A DNA stretch of 43,138 nucleotides from Sandaracinus sp. (GTDB taxonomy: Bacteria > Myxococcota_A > Polyangia > Polyangiales > Houyiibacteriaceae). Position 1 is the stretch's first letter; each line of letters begins with the position of its first letter. Shown here piece by piece: positions 15,345-22,553 of the stretch. The position numbers and the translations under genes were made by a program. The stretch covers positions 1 to 43,138 of the forward strand of contig PABA01000068.1 in NCBI GenBank assembly GCA_002699025.1, read 5' to 3'. The notes under the pieces are model-generated. The model saw only the letters and a list, made by a program, of their open reading frames with translations. It was not told the DNA's origin and ran no database searches.

Positions 15345-16328
15345 ATGTTCGAGGAGGAGATGTGCCGACGCTGTGGGGGGCACCACGACCCGGCGCTCCC
15401 CTGCCACACGTGGGCGCGGCGCCGTCGCACGGAGCCGCCCCTCGTGGCCGTCTCGGGCTCGCTCGGCGCCGGGACCCTGGTCGCGGGGCGCTACCGGCTC
15501 CACGCCCCGCGCCACCGGCTCGAGGGCATCACGCGCTACTCGGCCCACGACCTGGAGCGCGGCCGCGCGGTCTGGGTGGACCTGCTCGACCCGGGCGCCC
15601 GCCACGACGCCCGGCGCCGTTTCCTCCGCGGGGCGGCCATCGGCGCCGCGCTGCCCGCGCATCCGAACGTCGTCCCGCTCGTGGATCGCGGGGAGGTCGA
15701 GCTGGACGACGGCCCGCAGGCCTACGCCGTGCTCGCCCATCAGGACGGCGAGTCGCTCGCCGAGCGCATCGCCTGGCGCGACGAGGCGTCGATCGAGGAG
15801 GCCTGCACGCTCCTGCGCGGCGTGCTCGAGGGGCTCGCTCACGCCCACCGGCACGGCGTGCTGCACCGGGAGCTCACGGCGGCGCGGGTCTGGCTCGTGC
15901 CGCGCCCGGGTGGGGGCGAGACCGTGCGCCTGGCGGGCTTCGGGCTGGCCTGCGGCTTCGACGCCGTGAGCGTCCCGGGCATCCAGGCGACGCGCCCCAC
16001 GGGCATGAGCCCGGAGGAGGCCATGGGGGAGCCGACGGATGTCCGCTCGGACCTCTACTGCGCCGCCTCCCTGGCCTGGTTGGCGCTGGTCGGGCAGCCG
16101 CCCTTCGTCGAGCGGAGCTTCTCCCGCTACTTGCGGCGCCTCGTCCAGGACCCGCCGCCGCGGCTGCGCTTCCACCGGCCGGACGCTCCCTCGGCGCTCG
16201 AGGGCGTGCTGCGCGCGGCGATGGCGAAGGACCCGGCGGACCGGCCGGCGAGCGCGGAGGCGTTCCTCGAGCTGCTCGAGGCCTGCTGCCCCAGCCGATC
16301 GACGTTGCCGCCGCCGCTTCGTGGGTGA
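15345..16328 (+). CDS. Protein kinase-like pseudokinase with N-terminal Cys/His cluster
   Basis: The 327-residue product follows the Hanks kinase fold, but the catalytic residues are replaced. The HRDxKxxN loop reads HRELTAAR (residues 174-181). DFG reads GFG in LAGFGLA. The beta-3 strand AVWVDLL lacks the ATP-binding Lys. The Gly-rich loop is also not evident. The late-lobe pattern DVRSDLYCAASLAWLALVGQPPF and DPADRPASAEAF is kept, so the scaffold is probably intact. Residues 7-21 (CRRCGGHHDPALPCH) may bind a metal. It probably serves as a binding or regulatory partner, perhaps of the nearby active kinases. The start is set by GGAGGAG upstream. Confidence 0.8.
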   Translation: MFEEEMCRRCGGHHDPALPCHTWARRRRTEPPLVAVSGSLGAGTLVAGRYRLHAPRHRLEGITRYSAHDLERGRAVWVDLLDPGARHDARRRFLRGAAIGAALPAHPNVVPLVDRGEVELDDGPQAYAVLAHQDGESLAERIAWRDEASIEEACTLLRGVLEGLAHAHRHGVLHRELTAARVWLVPRPGGGETVRLAGFGLACGFDAVSVPGIQATRPTGMSPEEAMGEPTDVRSDLYCAASLAWLALVGQPPFVERSFSRYLRRLVQDPPPRLRFHRPDAPSALEGVLRAAMAKDPADRPASAEAFLELLEACCPSRSTLPPPLRG

Positions 16329-16413
16329 ACGCGCCTTCACGCTCGGCGCGTGCCGGCCCCCGACGGATCTTCACGATCGCGCGCCCACGGCTTGTCCCTT
16401 CTCCGAGATCGTT

Positions 16414-16424
16414 GGGGAATCCCC
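16414..16424. promoter_or_regulatory. Palindrome GGGGAATCCCC upstream of a secreted-protein gene
   Basis: An 11-bp palindrome around a central A lies 17 bp before TAAAGA (16441-16446), a possible -10 box, and 50 bp before the ATG at 16474. A similar GGGGGAATCTCCC precedes the neighbouring pseudokinase gene, so one regulator may bind both. Confidence 0.35.
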
Positions 16425-16473
16425 GATGGCATCGATCGTGTAAAGATCCCTCCGCGACGGAGAGGAGCACGGG

Positions 16474-17262
16474 ATGCGTGAAGCGACGAAGAGGACGAGC
16501 GGCTGGGTCGGGGTGATGGCGTTGGCGCTGGCGCCGATGCTCGGCGGTGCGGACGGCTGCGGGGCGGCCTTCAGCGAGAGCCCGGCGCCGAACATGGCCG
16601 GCGACTGGGACGTGAGCTACGACGATCGGCTCGACGTGGAGATCGCCATCGGCGGCGCGACCTACACGGAGGAGCTGGGCGCGGGGGGCGGCGTCGTGGA
16701 GCTGACGCACGAGGGGCAGCCGCTGATGTTCGACCTGCGCTGCGAGCGGCCGGAGGTGGTCTGCCCGAGCGAGGTCTGGCCGAGCGAGGTCGGCTTCCGG
16801 CAGGACGACGAGCGCTACCCGCACCGGGTGTGGCTGCAGATCCCGCACCAGGAGTGCATGGGCGCGCTGCGGGACCCGGCGCCGAGCGAGTGCGGCGCGG
16901 GCACGCAGAACCCCGAGTGCGAGCAGGTCTGCGACGGCGCGATCGAGACGAGCTACCGGGAGGCCTTCGGGGTCATCGACGAGCCGGGGGAGAGCTGGCG
17001 CGTCGGCCTCGGCGCGGGCTTCGCGACGAACGGCATCAACTGCGTGCTGCTCGGGGCGTCGGTCGCGGAGGGGGACCTGACGACGACGGGCACGGCCGAG
17101 GACGGCGACTGGGAGGCGACGGCGACGCGCGGCGACGTGGTCACGACCTACGGGGGTGGCTGCCTCTGGGCCGGCGACCCGGACATGGACGGCGAGCTCG
17201 AGGCGCTGGTGCTCGGCGCGACCGTGCGCTTCGCGACGGGCTTCGCCGGCGACAAGCGCTGA
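16474..17262 (+). CDS. Secreted protein of unknown function, possible lipoprotein
   Basis: The 262-residue product has an N-terminal export signal (MREATKRTSGWVGVMALALAPMLGG) with a cysteine at ADGC that could be lipidated, although the lipobox is imperfect. The rest contains several cysteines (CERPEVVC, HQEC, CEQVC) likely to form disulfides. It has a beta-rich pattern ending in ATVRFATGF. No family is recognised. A GAGAGGAGCACGGG ribosome site supports the ATG. A 23-bp tandem array starts 40 bp after the stop. Confidence 0.7.
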   Translation: MREATKRTSGWVGVMALALAPMLGGADGCGAAFSESPAPNMAGDWDVSYDDRLDVEIAIGGATYTEELGAGGGVVELTHEGQPLMFDLRCERPEVVCPSEVWPSEVGFRQDDERYPHRVWLQIPHQECMGALRDPAPSECGAGTQNPECEQVCDGAIETSYREAFGVIDEPGESWRVGLGAGFATNGINCVLLGASVAEGDLTTTGTAEDGDWEATATRGDVVTTYGGGCLWAGDPDMDGELEALVLGATVRFATGFAGDKR

Positions 17263-17302
17263 AGCACGGCGCTCACGAACGGTGCGGGCCGGCGGCTCTG
17301 GC

Positions 17303-17547
17303 GAGTCCTGCGGACGCCTGCTCGGGAGTCCTGCGGACGCCTGCTCGGGAGTCCTGCGGACGCCTGCCCGGGCGTCCTGCGGACGCCTGCCCGGGAGTCC
17401 TGCGGACGCCTAGCCGGGGGTCCTGCGGACGCCTAGCCGGGAGTCCTGCGGACGCCTAGCCGGGGGTCCTGCGGACGGCTACCCGGGAGTCCTGCGGACG
17501 CCTAGCCGGGAGTCCTGCGGACGCCTACCCGGGAGTCCGCAGGGCTC
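17303..17547. repeat. Tandem array of ten 23-bp units, core GAGTCCTGCGGACGC
   Basis: Units start at 17303, 17326, 17349 and then every 23 bp up to 17510, with a partial copy from 17533. The constant part is GAGTCCTGCGGACGC; the last eight bases vary (CTGCTCGG, CTAGCCGG, CTACCCGG). Each unit contains the interrupted palindrome GTCC-TGC-GGAC. There are no unique spacers, so it is not CRISPR. The same core forms the array at 30004-30237. Confidence 0.9.
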
Positions 17548-17664
17548 GCCGGAGGGCCGGCCAGCCCGCGTTCGGAGCATGCGCTCGCATCCGCGTTCCT
17601 CGTTCGCGCCAGTCGCGCGCGGCGGCGCGGGCCGGGCACGCTCGGCCATTCGGGTCGGGGCGGG

Positions 17665-17670
17665 TAGAGT
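17665..17670 (+). promoter_or_regulatory. -10-like TAGAGT before the PRMT-like gene
   Basis: TAGAGT ends 13 nt before the ATG at 17684; a start point 6-8 nt downstream would leave a leader of about 5-7 nt. No Shine-Dalgarno is visible. Confidence 0.4.
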
Positions 17671-17683
17671 GGCGCGGACCGGC

Positions 17684-18568
17684 ATGGAGCTCGAGGATTT
17701 CGCCGACCCCTGGGAGCAGGTGCGCCTGCTCCAGGACCGCGCCCGGAACGACGCGCTGCTCGCGCTGCTCGAGCGGCGCGCGGCGGGGGCGCGCGTGCTC
17801 GAGGTCGGCACGGCCCACGGGCTCTTCGCCTGCCTGGCGGCGAAGCTCGGCGCGGAGCGGGTGGTGGCGGTCGAGGCGAGCCCGCTCGCGGCCACGGCGC
17901 GCGCGCTGGTGGAGGCGAACGGGCTCGCGGGGCGGGTCGAGGTGGTCGAGGCCGATCTCCTCGAGGTGGACGCGCTGCCGGGGCTCGCGCGCGGCGAGGT
18001 CGACCTGGCCTTCGGGGAGCTGCTCAACGCGGACCCCTTCGTCGAGGGCGTGGTCGAGGCGATGGAGGCGGCGGCGGGCTGGCTCGCGCCGGGCGGGCAC
18101 CTCGCGCCGGGGCGGCTCCGCGTCTCCGTGGCGCTGGTCGCGGACGGGAGCCCGGCGGAGGTCGCGGGGGCCCGGGCGGAGGTGGCGCGGCTCGGCGCGC
18201 GGGGCGGGCTGGTGCTCGATCCCCTCGAGGCGCTGCTGACGCCGCGCGCGCCCTACCGCTCGCTGGCGCCGGAGGTCACGCCCCTGGCCATGGCGCCGGC
18301 TTTCACGCTCCGGCTCGGGGCCGGCGAGGCGCCCCCGGAGGAGACCCGCGTGCGGGTCGAGGCGCCGCGCGCGCTCGAGGCGGGGGGCGCGGCGGTGCTC
18401 TTCGAGGCGGAGCTGGACGCGGGCCTCGCCTGGCGGAGCGGCGGCCACTTCGGCGTGCTCGTCTGCGGCTTCGCGGCCCCGCTCCGGCTCGCGGCGGGCG
18501 AGGCCGTCGAGCTGCGCGTGCGGGTGGACCCGGCGGACGACGGGATCGCGGTCGAGCCGGCGCGCTGA
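17684..18568 (+). CDS. PRMT-like SAM-dependent methyltransferase
   Basis: The 294-residue product has a Rossmann methyltransferase domain with motif I VLEVGTAHGLFACLAAK (residues 38-54), acidic residue E64 in VVAVEASPLA, and VVEADLLEV. VDLAFGELLN follows, in the place where protein arginine methyltransferases carry their substrate-binding double-E loop. A C-terminal beta-barrel-like half follows, as in PRMTs (PLAMAPAFTLRLG, HFGVLVCGFAAPL). The second loop glutamate is not evident, so arginine as the acceptor is uncertain. The gene stands alone with its own promoter. Confidence 0.7.
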   Translation: MELEDFADPWEQVRLLQDRARNDALLALLERRAAGARVLEVGTAHGLFACLAAKLGAERVVAVEASPLAATARALVEANGLAGRVEVVEADLLEVDALPGLARGEVDLAFGELLNADPFVEGVVEAMEAAAGWLAPGGHLAPGRLRVSVALVADGSPAEVAGARAEVARLGARGGLVLDPLEALLTPRAPYRSLAPEVTPLAMAPAFTLRLGAGEAPPEETRVRVEAPRALEAGGAAVLFEAELDAGLAWRSGGHFGVLVCGFAAPLRLAAGEAVELRVRVDPADDGIAVEPAR

Positions 18569-18650
18569 GAGAGCGGCGCTCCGCGTCGCCGGGGTGCGCG
18601 TCGTGCTGCGCGCGTCGTGCGGCTGCCGTACGTCGTCCAGCGGCCGCGCG

Positions 18651-18793
18651 GAGAGCGCTCGCGAGGGCGTCCGAGAGCGAGCGATGTGTGCGGAGATGGA
18701 GCGCGCCGAGAGCGCTCCCCGAGGGCGTCCGAGAGCGAGCGATGTGTGCGGAGATGGAGCGCGCCGAGAGCGCTCCGCGAGGGCGTCCGAGCG
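18651..18793. repeat. 57-bp tandem repeat, two and a half copies
   Basis: Copies start at 18651, 18708 and 18765 (partial). The first two differ at only a couple of bases around CGCTCGCGAGG versus CGCTCCCCGAGG. The unit includes GCGATGTGTGCGGAGATGGA. It lies in the convergent gap 18569-18834, where I see no gene. Confidence 0.85.
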
Positions 18794-18834
18794 CACCGCG
18801 AGCGAGCGTGGCGAAGGGGAGACGCGCGCGCCGA

Positions 18835-19714
18835 TCAGATGGGCGCCGTGGGTGCGTTCGTCGTGACGCCGGCGCCGAAGAAGACGTCGGCGCCCGTGTC
18901 CATCTCGACGACGCTCGCCTCCCCGGTCGCGACGTCGATCTCGAGGAGCCAGCCGAAGCTGTTGAAGCCGTAGAGGCGGTTGCGCCAGTAGCCGAGCCCG
19001 AAGAGGCGCACGGTCCCCGTCGAGCCGACGGGCGTGATCTCGCCGGTCGCCGGATCGAGGCGCACCAGCCAGTCTTCGTCGAGGTCGTCGCGGAACACCG
19101 TGGCGAAGGTCCCCGCGCCGAGCACGGAGACCAGGTCGCCGCTCGAGCCGTAGCCGTCCGCGAAGGTGCCGACCCGCGTGGCGGCGCCGCTGGCCACGTC
19201 GATGCGGTAGTAGTCGCCATCGGCCGTGGCGGCGACGAGCACCTCGGCGGCCGGGTCGAGCGCGCCGGCGGGCACGAAGGTGAGCGCGTTGAAGCGGACC
19301 TCCGTGGGCACGCCGAGGGCGCCGATCTCCGTGACCTCCGCCGTGGCCGCGTCGACCCGGTAGAGCGTCGTGAAGCTGCACGTGAAGAGGTTGCCGAAGC
19401 CGTCCACGGCCAGGTCGGTCATGTCCTCGGCGTCGCTCCCGTCCGGCCCCCGGAAGCGGCCGATCTCCGTGACGCCGTTCGTGCGCGGGTCGAAGGCGAA
19501 GAGCTCGCGCGGCGAGTGCGCCCAGACGATCACGTCGTCGAGCCCGTCGCCCGCGTCGGGCCGCGCCGGCGAGCCCCCATCTTCGCCGGGGAGCGCGGCG
19601 TCGACGTCCGCTCCGGCGTCCTCGGCTCCCCCCCCCATCGGCGCGGAGCGGTCGGCGCTCGTCGCCTCCGCAGGCGAGCCCGAGCAGGACGAGAGCGAGG
19701 AGGGGAGCGCGCAT
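18835..19714 (-). pseudogene. Beta-propeller lipoprotein interrupted by a +1 shift at a G9 tract
   Basis: Two frames join into one plausible gene. From 19714 the reading is MRAPLLALVLLGLACGGDE, an excellent lipoprotein signal with lipobox LGLAC. It continues to LRADGGG, where a run of nine Gs (minus strand, 19636-19628) shifts the frame. The other frame (ATG at 19638) carries the body: acidic linker, then propeller-like repeats such as LFAFDPRTNGVTEIG, LYRVDAATAEVTEIG, YYRIDVASGAATRVG, LVRLDPATGEITPVG and LLEIDVATGEASVVE. Dropping one G gives a continuous 292-residue lipoprotein. Either a sequencing or assembly error, a true mutation, or a phase-variable switch would explain it. Ligand unknown. 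Confidence 0.7.
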
Positions 19715-19900
19715 CCTGGGGCGGACCATCGGGGGACGGCACAGCACGGGACGCCACATCATGGGGCGGCACTCTGCGGCCAGCCCGCGGTCCCCGCGCT
19801 TTCACGTGTTTCGTCGCGAACGCGGCTCTCGTCGCGAGCCGGGCTCACGGCGCAGCGCACTCGGAGGGGGGCGCCGGGCTGCGGTCCGCGCGGCGGCTGG

Positions 19901-19906
19901 TAGGCT
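19901..19906 (+). promoter_or_regulatory. -10 element TAGGCT before the DUF4261-like gene
   Basis: TAGGCT ends 9 nt before the ATG at 19916 with no ribosome site between, which fits a leaderless or nearly leaderless mRNA. Confidence 0.5.
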
Positions 19907-19915
19907 CCCGCGGCC

Positions 19916-20875
19916 ATGCCCCGCGGACTCTTCGCCCAGTGCGCCACGGTCCTCTTCGAGGCGCCTCCCACCCTGGCGCAGCTCGAGCAGGCCCTCGCCG
20001 CCATCGACGCTCGCCCCTTCCGCCGCGAGGCGGCGAGCGAGCAGGCGAGCTGGGTCGGCCACAACGACGAGCTCGCCCTCGCCTACGCGCCGGAGGGGCG
20101 CCCCCGCGGGCAGATCCTCGTCGACGTCCTCCGCGCTCCCTACCCGGACTCCATGGGCGACCCGGAGGAGGACGCGGAGCTCTTCGGCGCCTGGACCCTC
20201 GCCGCCTTCGGACCGGCGGCCTTCCCGGGGAACCTCGCGCGCGCCGTCCAGCATGCCGTCCACTGGCCCGAGGGCGCCCGCGACGCCGCCGAGCGCCACG
20301 GCGCCTTCGTGCGCTTCCGCCTCAGCTACGCCCTCGGCAAGGGGCCGGACGCGCCCGTCTACCCGGAGGGCGCCGACCCGATCCACGAGCTGGTGCTCCT
20401 CGCCCTGCTCGGGCAGGCGACGCTCGACCTCCCCGGCGCGCTCGCCTTCTTCCAGCCGGGGGCCGAGCTGCTCCTCTCGCAGCGGGACGTGCGCGAGCGC
20501 CTCGGCCGCGCCCGCAAGCAGGAGCTCCCACCCGTCGACGTCTTCGCACACGCGCGCTTCGTCCACGTGAGCGACGCGCCCGGCTGGTCGCTCATGGACA
20601 CGGTCGGCCTCGACGCGCTCTTCCTGCCCGACCAGGAGGCCTGCTTCCGGCCCGAGGCCATCTCGCCGGACGCCGTGCACGGCTTCCTCCTCGATCTCGC
20701 CTGCTACCTCGTGCAGGAGGGGGAGGTGGTGAAGCCGGGCGACACGGTGGAGGGCCCCGGCGGCGTCTGGCGCTGCCACGCGGCGCCCGAGAACGCGCTC
20801 CGGCCGGCGCCGCGGCGCACGCTCCGCTGGTTCCCCGAGGGCGAGGACGTGCCGGCGGTCTTCCGCGTGGAGTGA
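19916..20875 (+). CDS. DUF4261-like protein of unknown function
   Basis: A 319-residue soluble protein without signal peptide or membrane helix. It opens MPRGLFAQCATVLFEAPPTLAQLEQAL and has a central PGNLARAVQHAVHWPEGARDAA. The second half has FFQPGAELLLSQRDVRERL, WSLMDTVGLDAL and a closing GDTVEGPGGVWRC. The overall layout resembles DUF4261-type proteins, which have no assigned function; I hold that assignment loosely. The promoter hexamer directly before the ATG supports the start. It is not in an operon. Confidence 0.7.
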   Translation: MPRGLFAQCATVLFEAPPTLAQLEQALAAIDARPFRREAASEQASWVGHNDELALAYAPEGRPRGQILVDVLRAPYPDSMGDPEEDAELFGAWTLAAFGPAAFPGNLARAVQHAVHWPEGARDAAERHGAFVRFRLSYALGKGPDAPVYPEGADPIHELVLLALLGQATLDLPGALAFFQPGAELLLSQRDVRERLGRARKQELPPVDVFAHARFVHVSDAPGWSLMDTVGLDALFLPDQEACFRPEAISPDAVHGFLLDLACYLVQEGEVVKPGDTVEGPGGVWRCHAAPENALRPAPRRTLRWFPEGEDVPAVFRVE

Positions 20876-21028
20876 GGGCGGAGCGAGGCGGAGGCGCGCC
20901 CCGTCGCGGCCCGCGAGCTGGGCGGCGGCGCGAGCGATCGACGGAGCGGGGATCGAGGCGGCGCGGGGAGCGACGAAACGGCGCGGGGCTTCCACCGACC
21001 CAGACCGTGTCCCCGGGCGCCATTCTGC

Positions 21029-21034
21029 TACGCT
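21029..21034 (+). promoter_or_regulatory. -10 element TACGCT before the lipoprotein-mlaE pair
   Basis: TACGCT is preceded by CATTCTGC and ends 28 nt before the ATG at 21063, leaving a leader of about 20 nt without a clear Shine-Dalgarno. A downstream start is unlikely because the lipoprotein signal begins at this ATG. Confidence 0.45.
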
Positions 21035-21062
21035 CGCCCCGGCGCCGACGCCGCTCGACCCG

Positions 21063-21572
21063 ATGACCTCGCTCGCCTGCCGTCGCTCGTTCCTGGCCGC
21101 CCTGGCCGTCGCGTCCTTCGCCTGCGGCGGCGGCACCTACGAGGCCGGCGTGTACCGCGACGGCGAGGCCCGCTACGCGCTCGCCTCGCCCGGCGAGGGC
21201 TGGCGCGCGGTGGAGGTCGACTCGCAGAACGATCTCGCCTGGCGGAGCGAGGGGGCGGGAGCCGTGATCCAGGCGAACGCCTCCTGCGACCCGAACCTCG
21301 ACATCCCCCTCGAAGCGCTCACGAACCACCTGCTCATCGGCTTCACGGAGCGCGAGCTCGCGAGCCAGGAGCGGAGGCCCATGGCGGGGCGGGAGGCGCT
21401 CCGGACGCACCTGCGCGCGAAGCTCGACGGCGTGCCCCGGGAGCTGGTCCTGGTCGTGCTCAAGAAGGACGGCTGCGTCTACGACTTCGCGCTCGTGGCG
21501 CCGCCGGGGGCGCGCTTCGCCGCCGCGAGCGAGGCCTACGAGCGCCTCCTCGCCAGCTTCGAGACGCGATGA
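21063..21572 (+). CDS. Lipoprotein of unknown function, coupled to an MlaE-type permease
   Basis: A 169-residue protein with a lipoprotein signal (RRSFLAALAVASFAC, Cys near residue 21 followed by GGG). The mature part is a compact alpha/beta domain (YALASPGEGWRAVEVDSQNDLAW, then ALRTHLRAKLDGVPRELVLVVLKKDGCVYDFAL). It resembles small periplasmic domains of the kind that assess whether a lipid or sugar ligand is bound, but I cannot name a family. Its TGA overlaps the permease ATG by 4 nt, so a joint role in envelope lipid traffic is inferred. Confidence 0.7.
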   Translation: MTSLACRRSFLAALAVASFACGGGTYEAGVYRDGEARYALASPGEGWRAVEVDSQNDLAWRSEGAGAVIQANASCDPNLDIPLEALTNHLLIGFTERELASQERRPMAGREALRTHLRAKLDGVPRELVLVVLKKDGCVYDFALVAPPGARFAAASEAYERLLASFETR

Positions 21573-22336
21573 GCGGCGGGCTCCTGGGACGGGCCCAGCG
21601 CGCCCTCGAGGAGACGGGCTCGGTCGCGGTGCTCGGCCTGCGCTTCGTGCGCACGCTCTTCACGACCCGCTTCGACTGGCGGAGCTTCGTCTACCAGGTC
21701 GAGCAGCTCGGCGTGAGGTCGCTCGCCATCGCCAGCGCGACCGCCGTCTTCGTCGGCATGGTCATGGCGATCCAGTTCGGCTTCTTCATGGAGAAGTACG
21801 GCGCCAAGGAGGCGCTCGGGAAGGTGATCTCGATCAGCGAGGCGCGCGAGCTGGCGCCGGCGCTGACCTCGCTCGTGGTCGGGAGCCGGATCGCCGCGGG
21901 CATGGCGGCGGAGCTCGGCTCCATGAGCGTGACCGAGCAGATCGACGCGATCCGCGCGCTCGGGGCCGATCCGATCCGGAAGCTGGTCGTGCCGCGGGTG
22001 GTGGCGTCGATCGTCATCATGCCGCTCATCGCGGCCATCGCGCTCCTGCTCGGGCTCGCGGCGGCGATGTTCATCGCGAACGTGAGCTACGGGATCCCCG
22101 TGCCGCAGTTCATCAGCGCGGCGCTCGACGGCGTGACCATGCAGGACTACCTGAGCGGCTTGAGCAAGACGCCGGTCTTCGGGTTCCTGATCGCGATCCT
22201 CGGCTGCTACTTCGGCATGGGGACGCGCGGCGGCACGGAGGGCGTGGGGCGCTCGACGACGCGCTCGGTGGTGGTGGTGTCGATCACCATCCTGGTCGCG
22301 GACGCGCTGCTCACACAGATCTTCGTCGCGCTCTGA
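21569..22336 (+). CDS. mlaE: MlaE-family ABC transporter permease
   Basis: The 255-residue product is a typical MlaE/YrbE permease of MCE-type lipid transport systems, which move phospholipids between the inner and outer membranes. Diagnostic segments: GMVMAIQFGFFMEKYGAKEALGKVISISEARELAPALTSLVVGSRIAAGMAAELGSM (split here only for reading), then VTEQIDAIRALG, and GCYFGMGTRGGTEGVGRSTTRSVVVV near the end. About five membrane helices. The ATPase (MlaF) and MCE protein (MlaD) that normally follow are not adjacent; an unrelated lipoprotein precedes it instead. Confidence 0.92.
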   Translation: MSGGLLGRAQRALEETGSVAVLGLRFVRTLFTTRFDWRSFVYQVEQLGVRSLAIASATAVFVGMVMAIQFGFFMEKYGAKEALGKVISISEARELAPALTSLVVGSRIAAGMAAELGSMSVTEQIDAIRALGADPIRKLVVPRVVASIVIMPLIAAIALLLGLAAAMFIANVSYGIPVPQFISAALDGVTMQDYLSGLSKTPVFGFLIAILGCYFGMGTRGGTEGVGRSTTRSVVVVSITILVADALLTQIFVAL

Positions 22337-22553
22337 GGGGCGGGCGCCCGAGCCGCGCACTCTACGCGCCGTCCGCAGCGCGAATTCCTACACCGGATCT
22401 GCAAACGAGCACCGGTTCCCCGTGTTCTTGCTTTGTTGATTGATTTCAGTGTGTTGCGAGCATGAGTGCCCGCGAGTAGGAGCGCCGCGGTCGCTCTCGT
22501 AGGGTCCCTCCCGCGCGCCTCGTTCGGGGCGCCTTCTCGAAGGAGGGAGAGAG
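22337..22553. promoter_or_regulatory. AT-richer upstream region and Shine-Dalgarno of the secreted-protein pair
   Basis: The stretch 22420-22460 (TTGCTTTGTTGATTGATTTC) is markedly richer in A and T than its surroundings and probably holds the promoter, though I cannot pick unique -35/-10 hexamers. AAGGAGGGAGAG just before the ATG at 22554 is a strong ribosome site. CTTCTCGAAG just before it is a small palindrome. Confidence 0.4.

Noticed and set aside
17303-17547. CRISPR array
   Set aside because: Units are contiguous 23-bp repeats with no unique spacers of 30-40 bp, and there are no cas genes.
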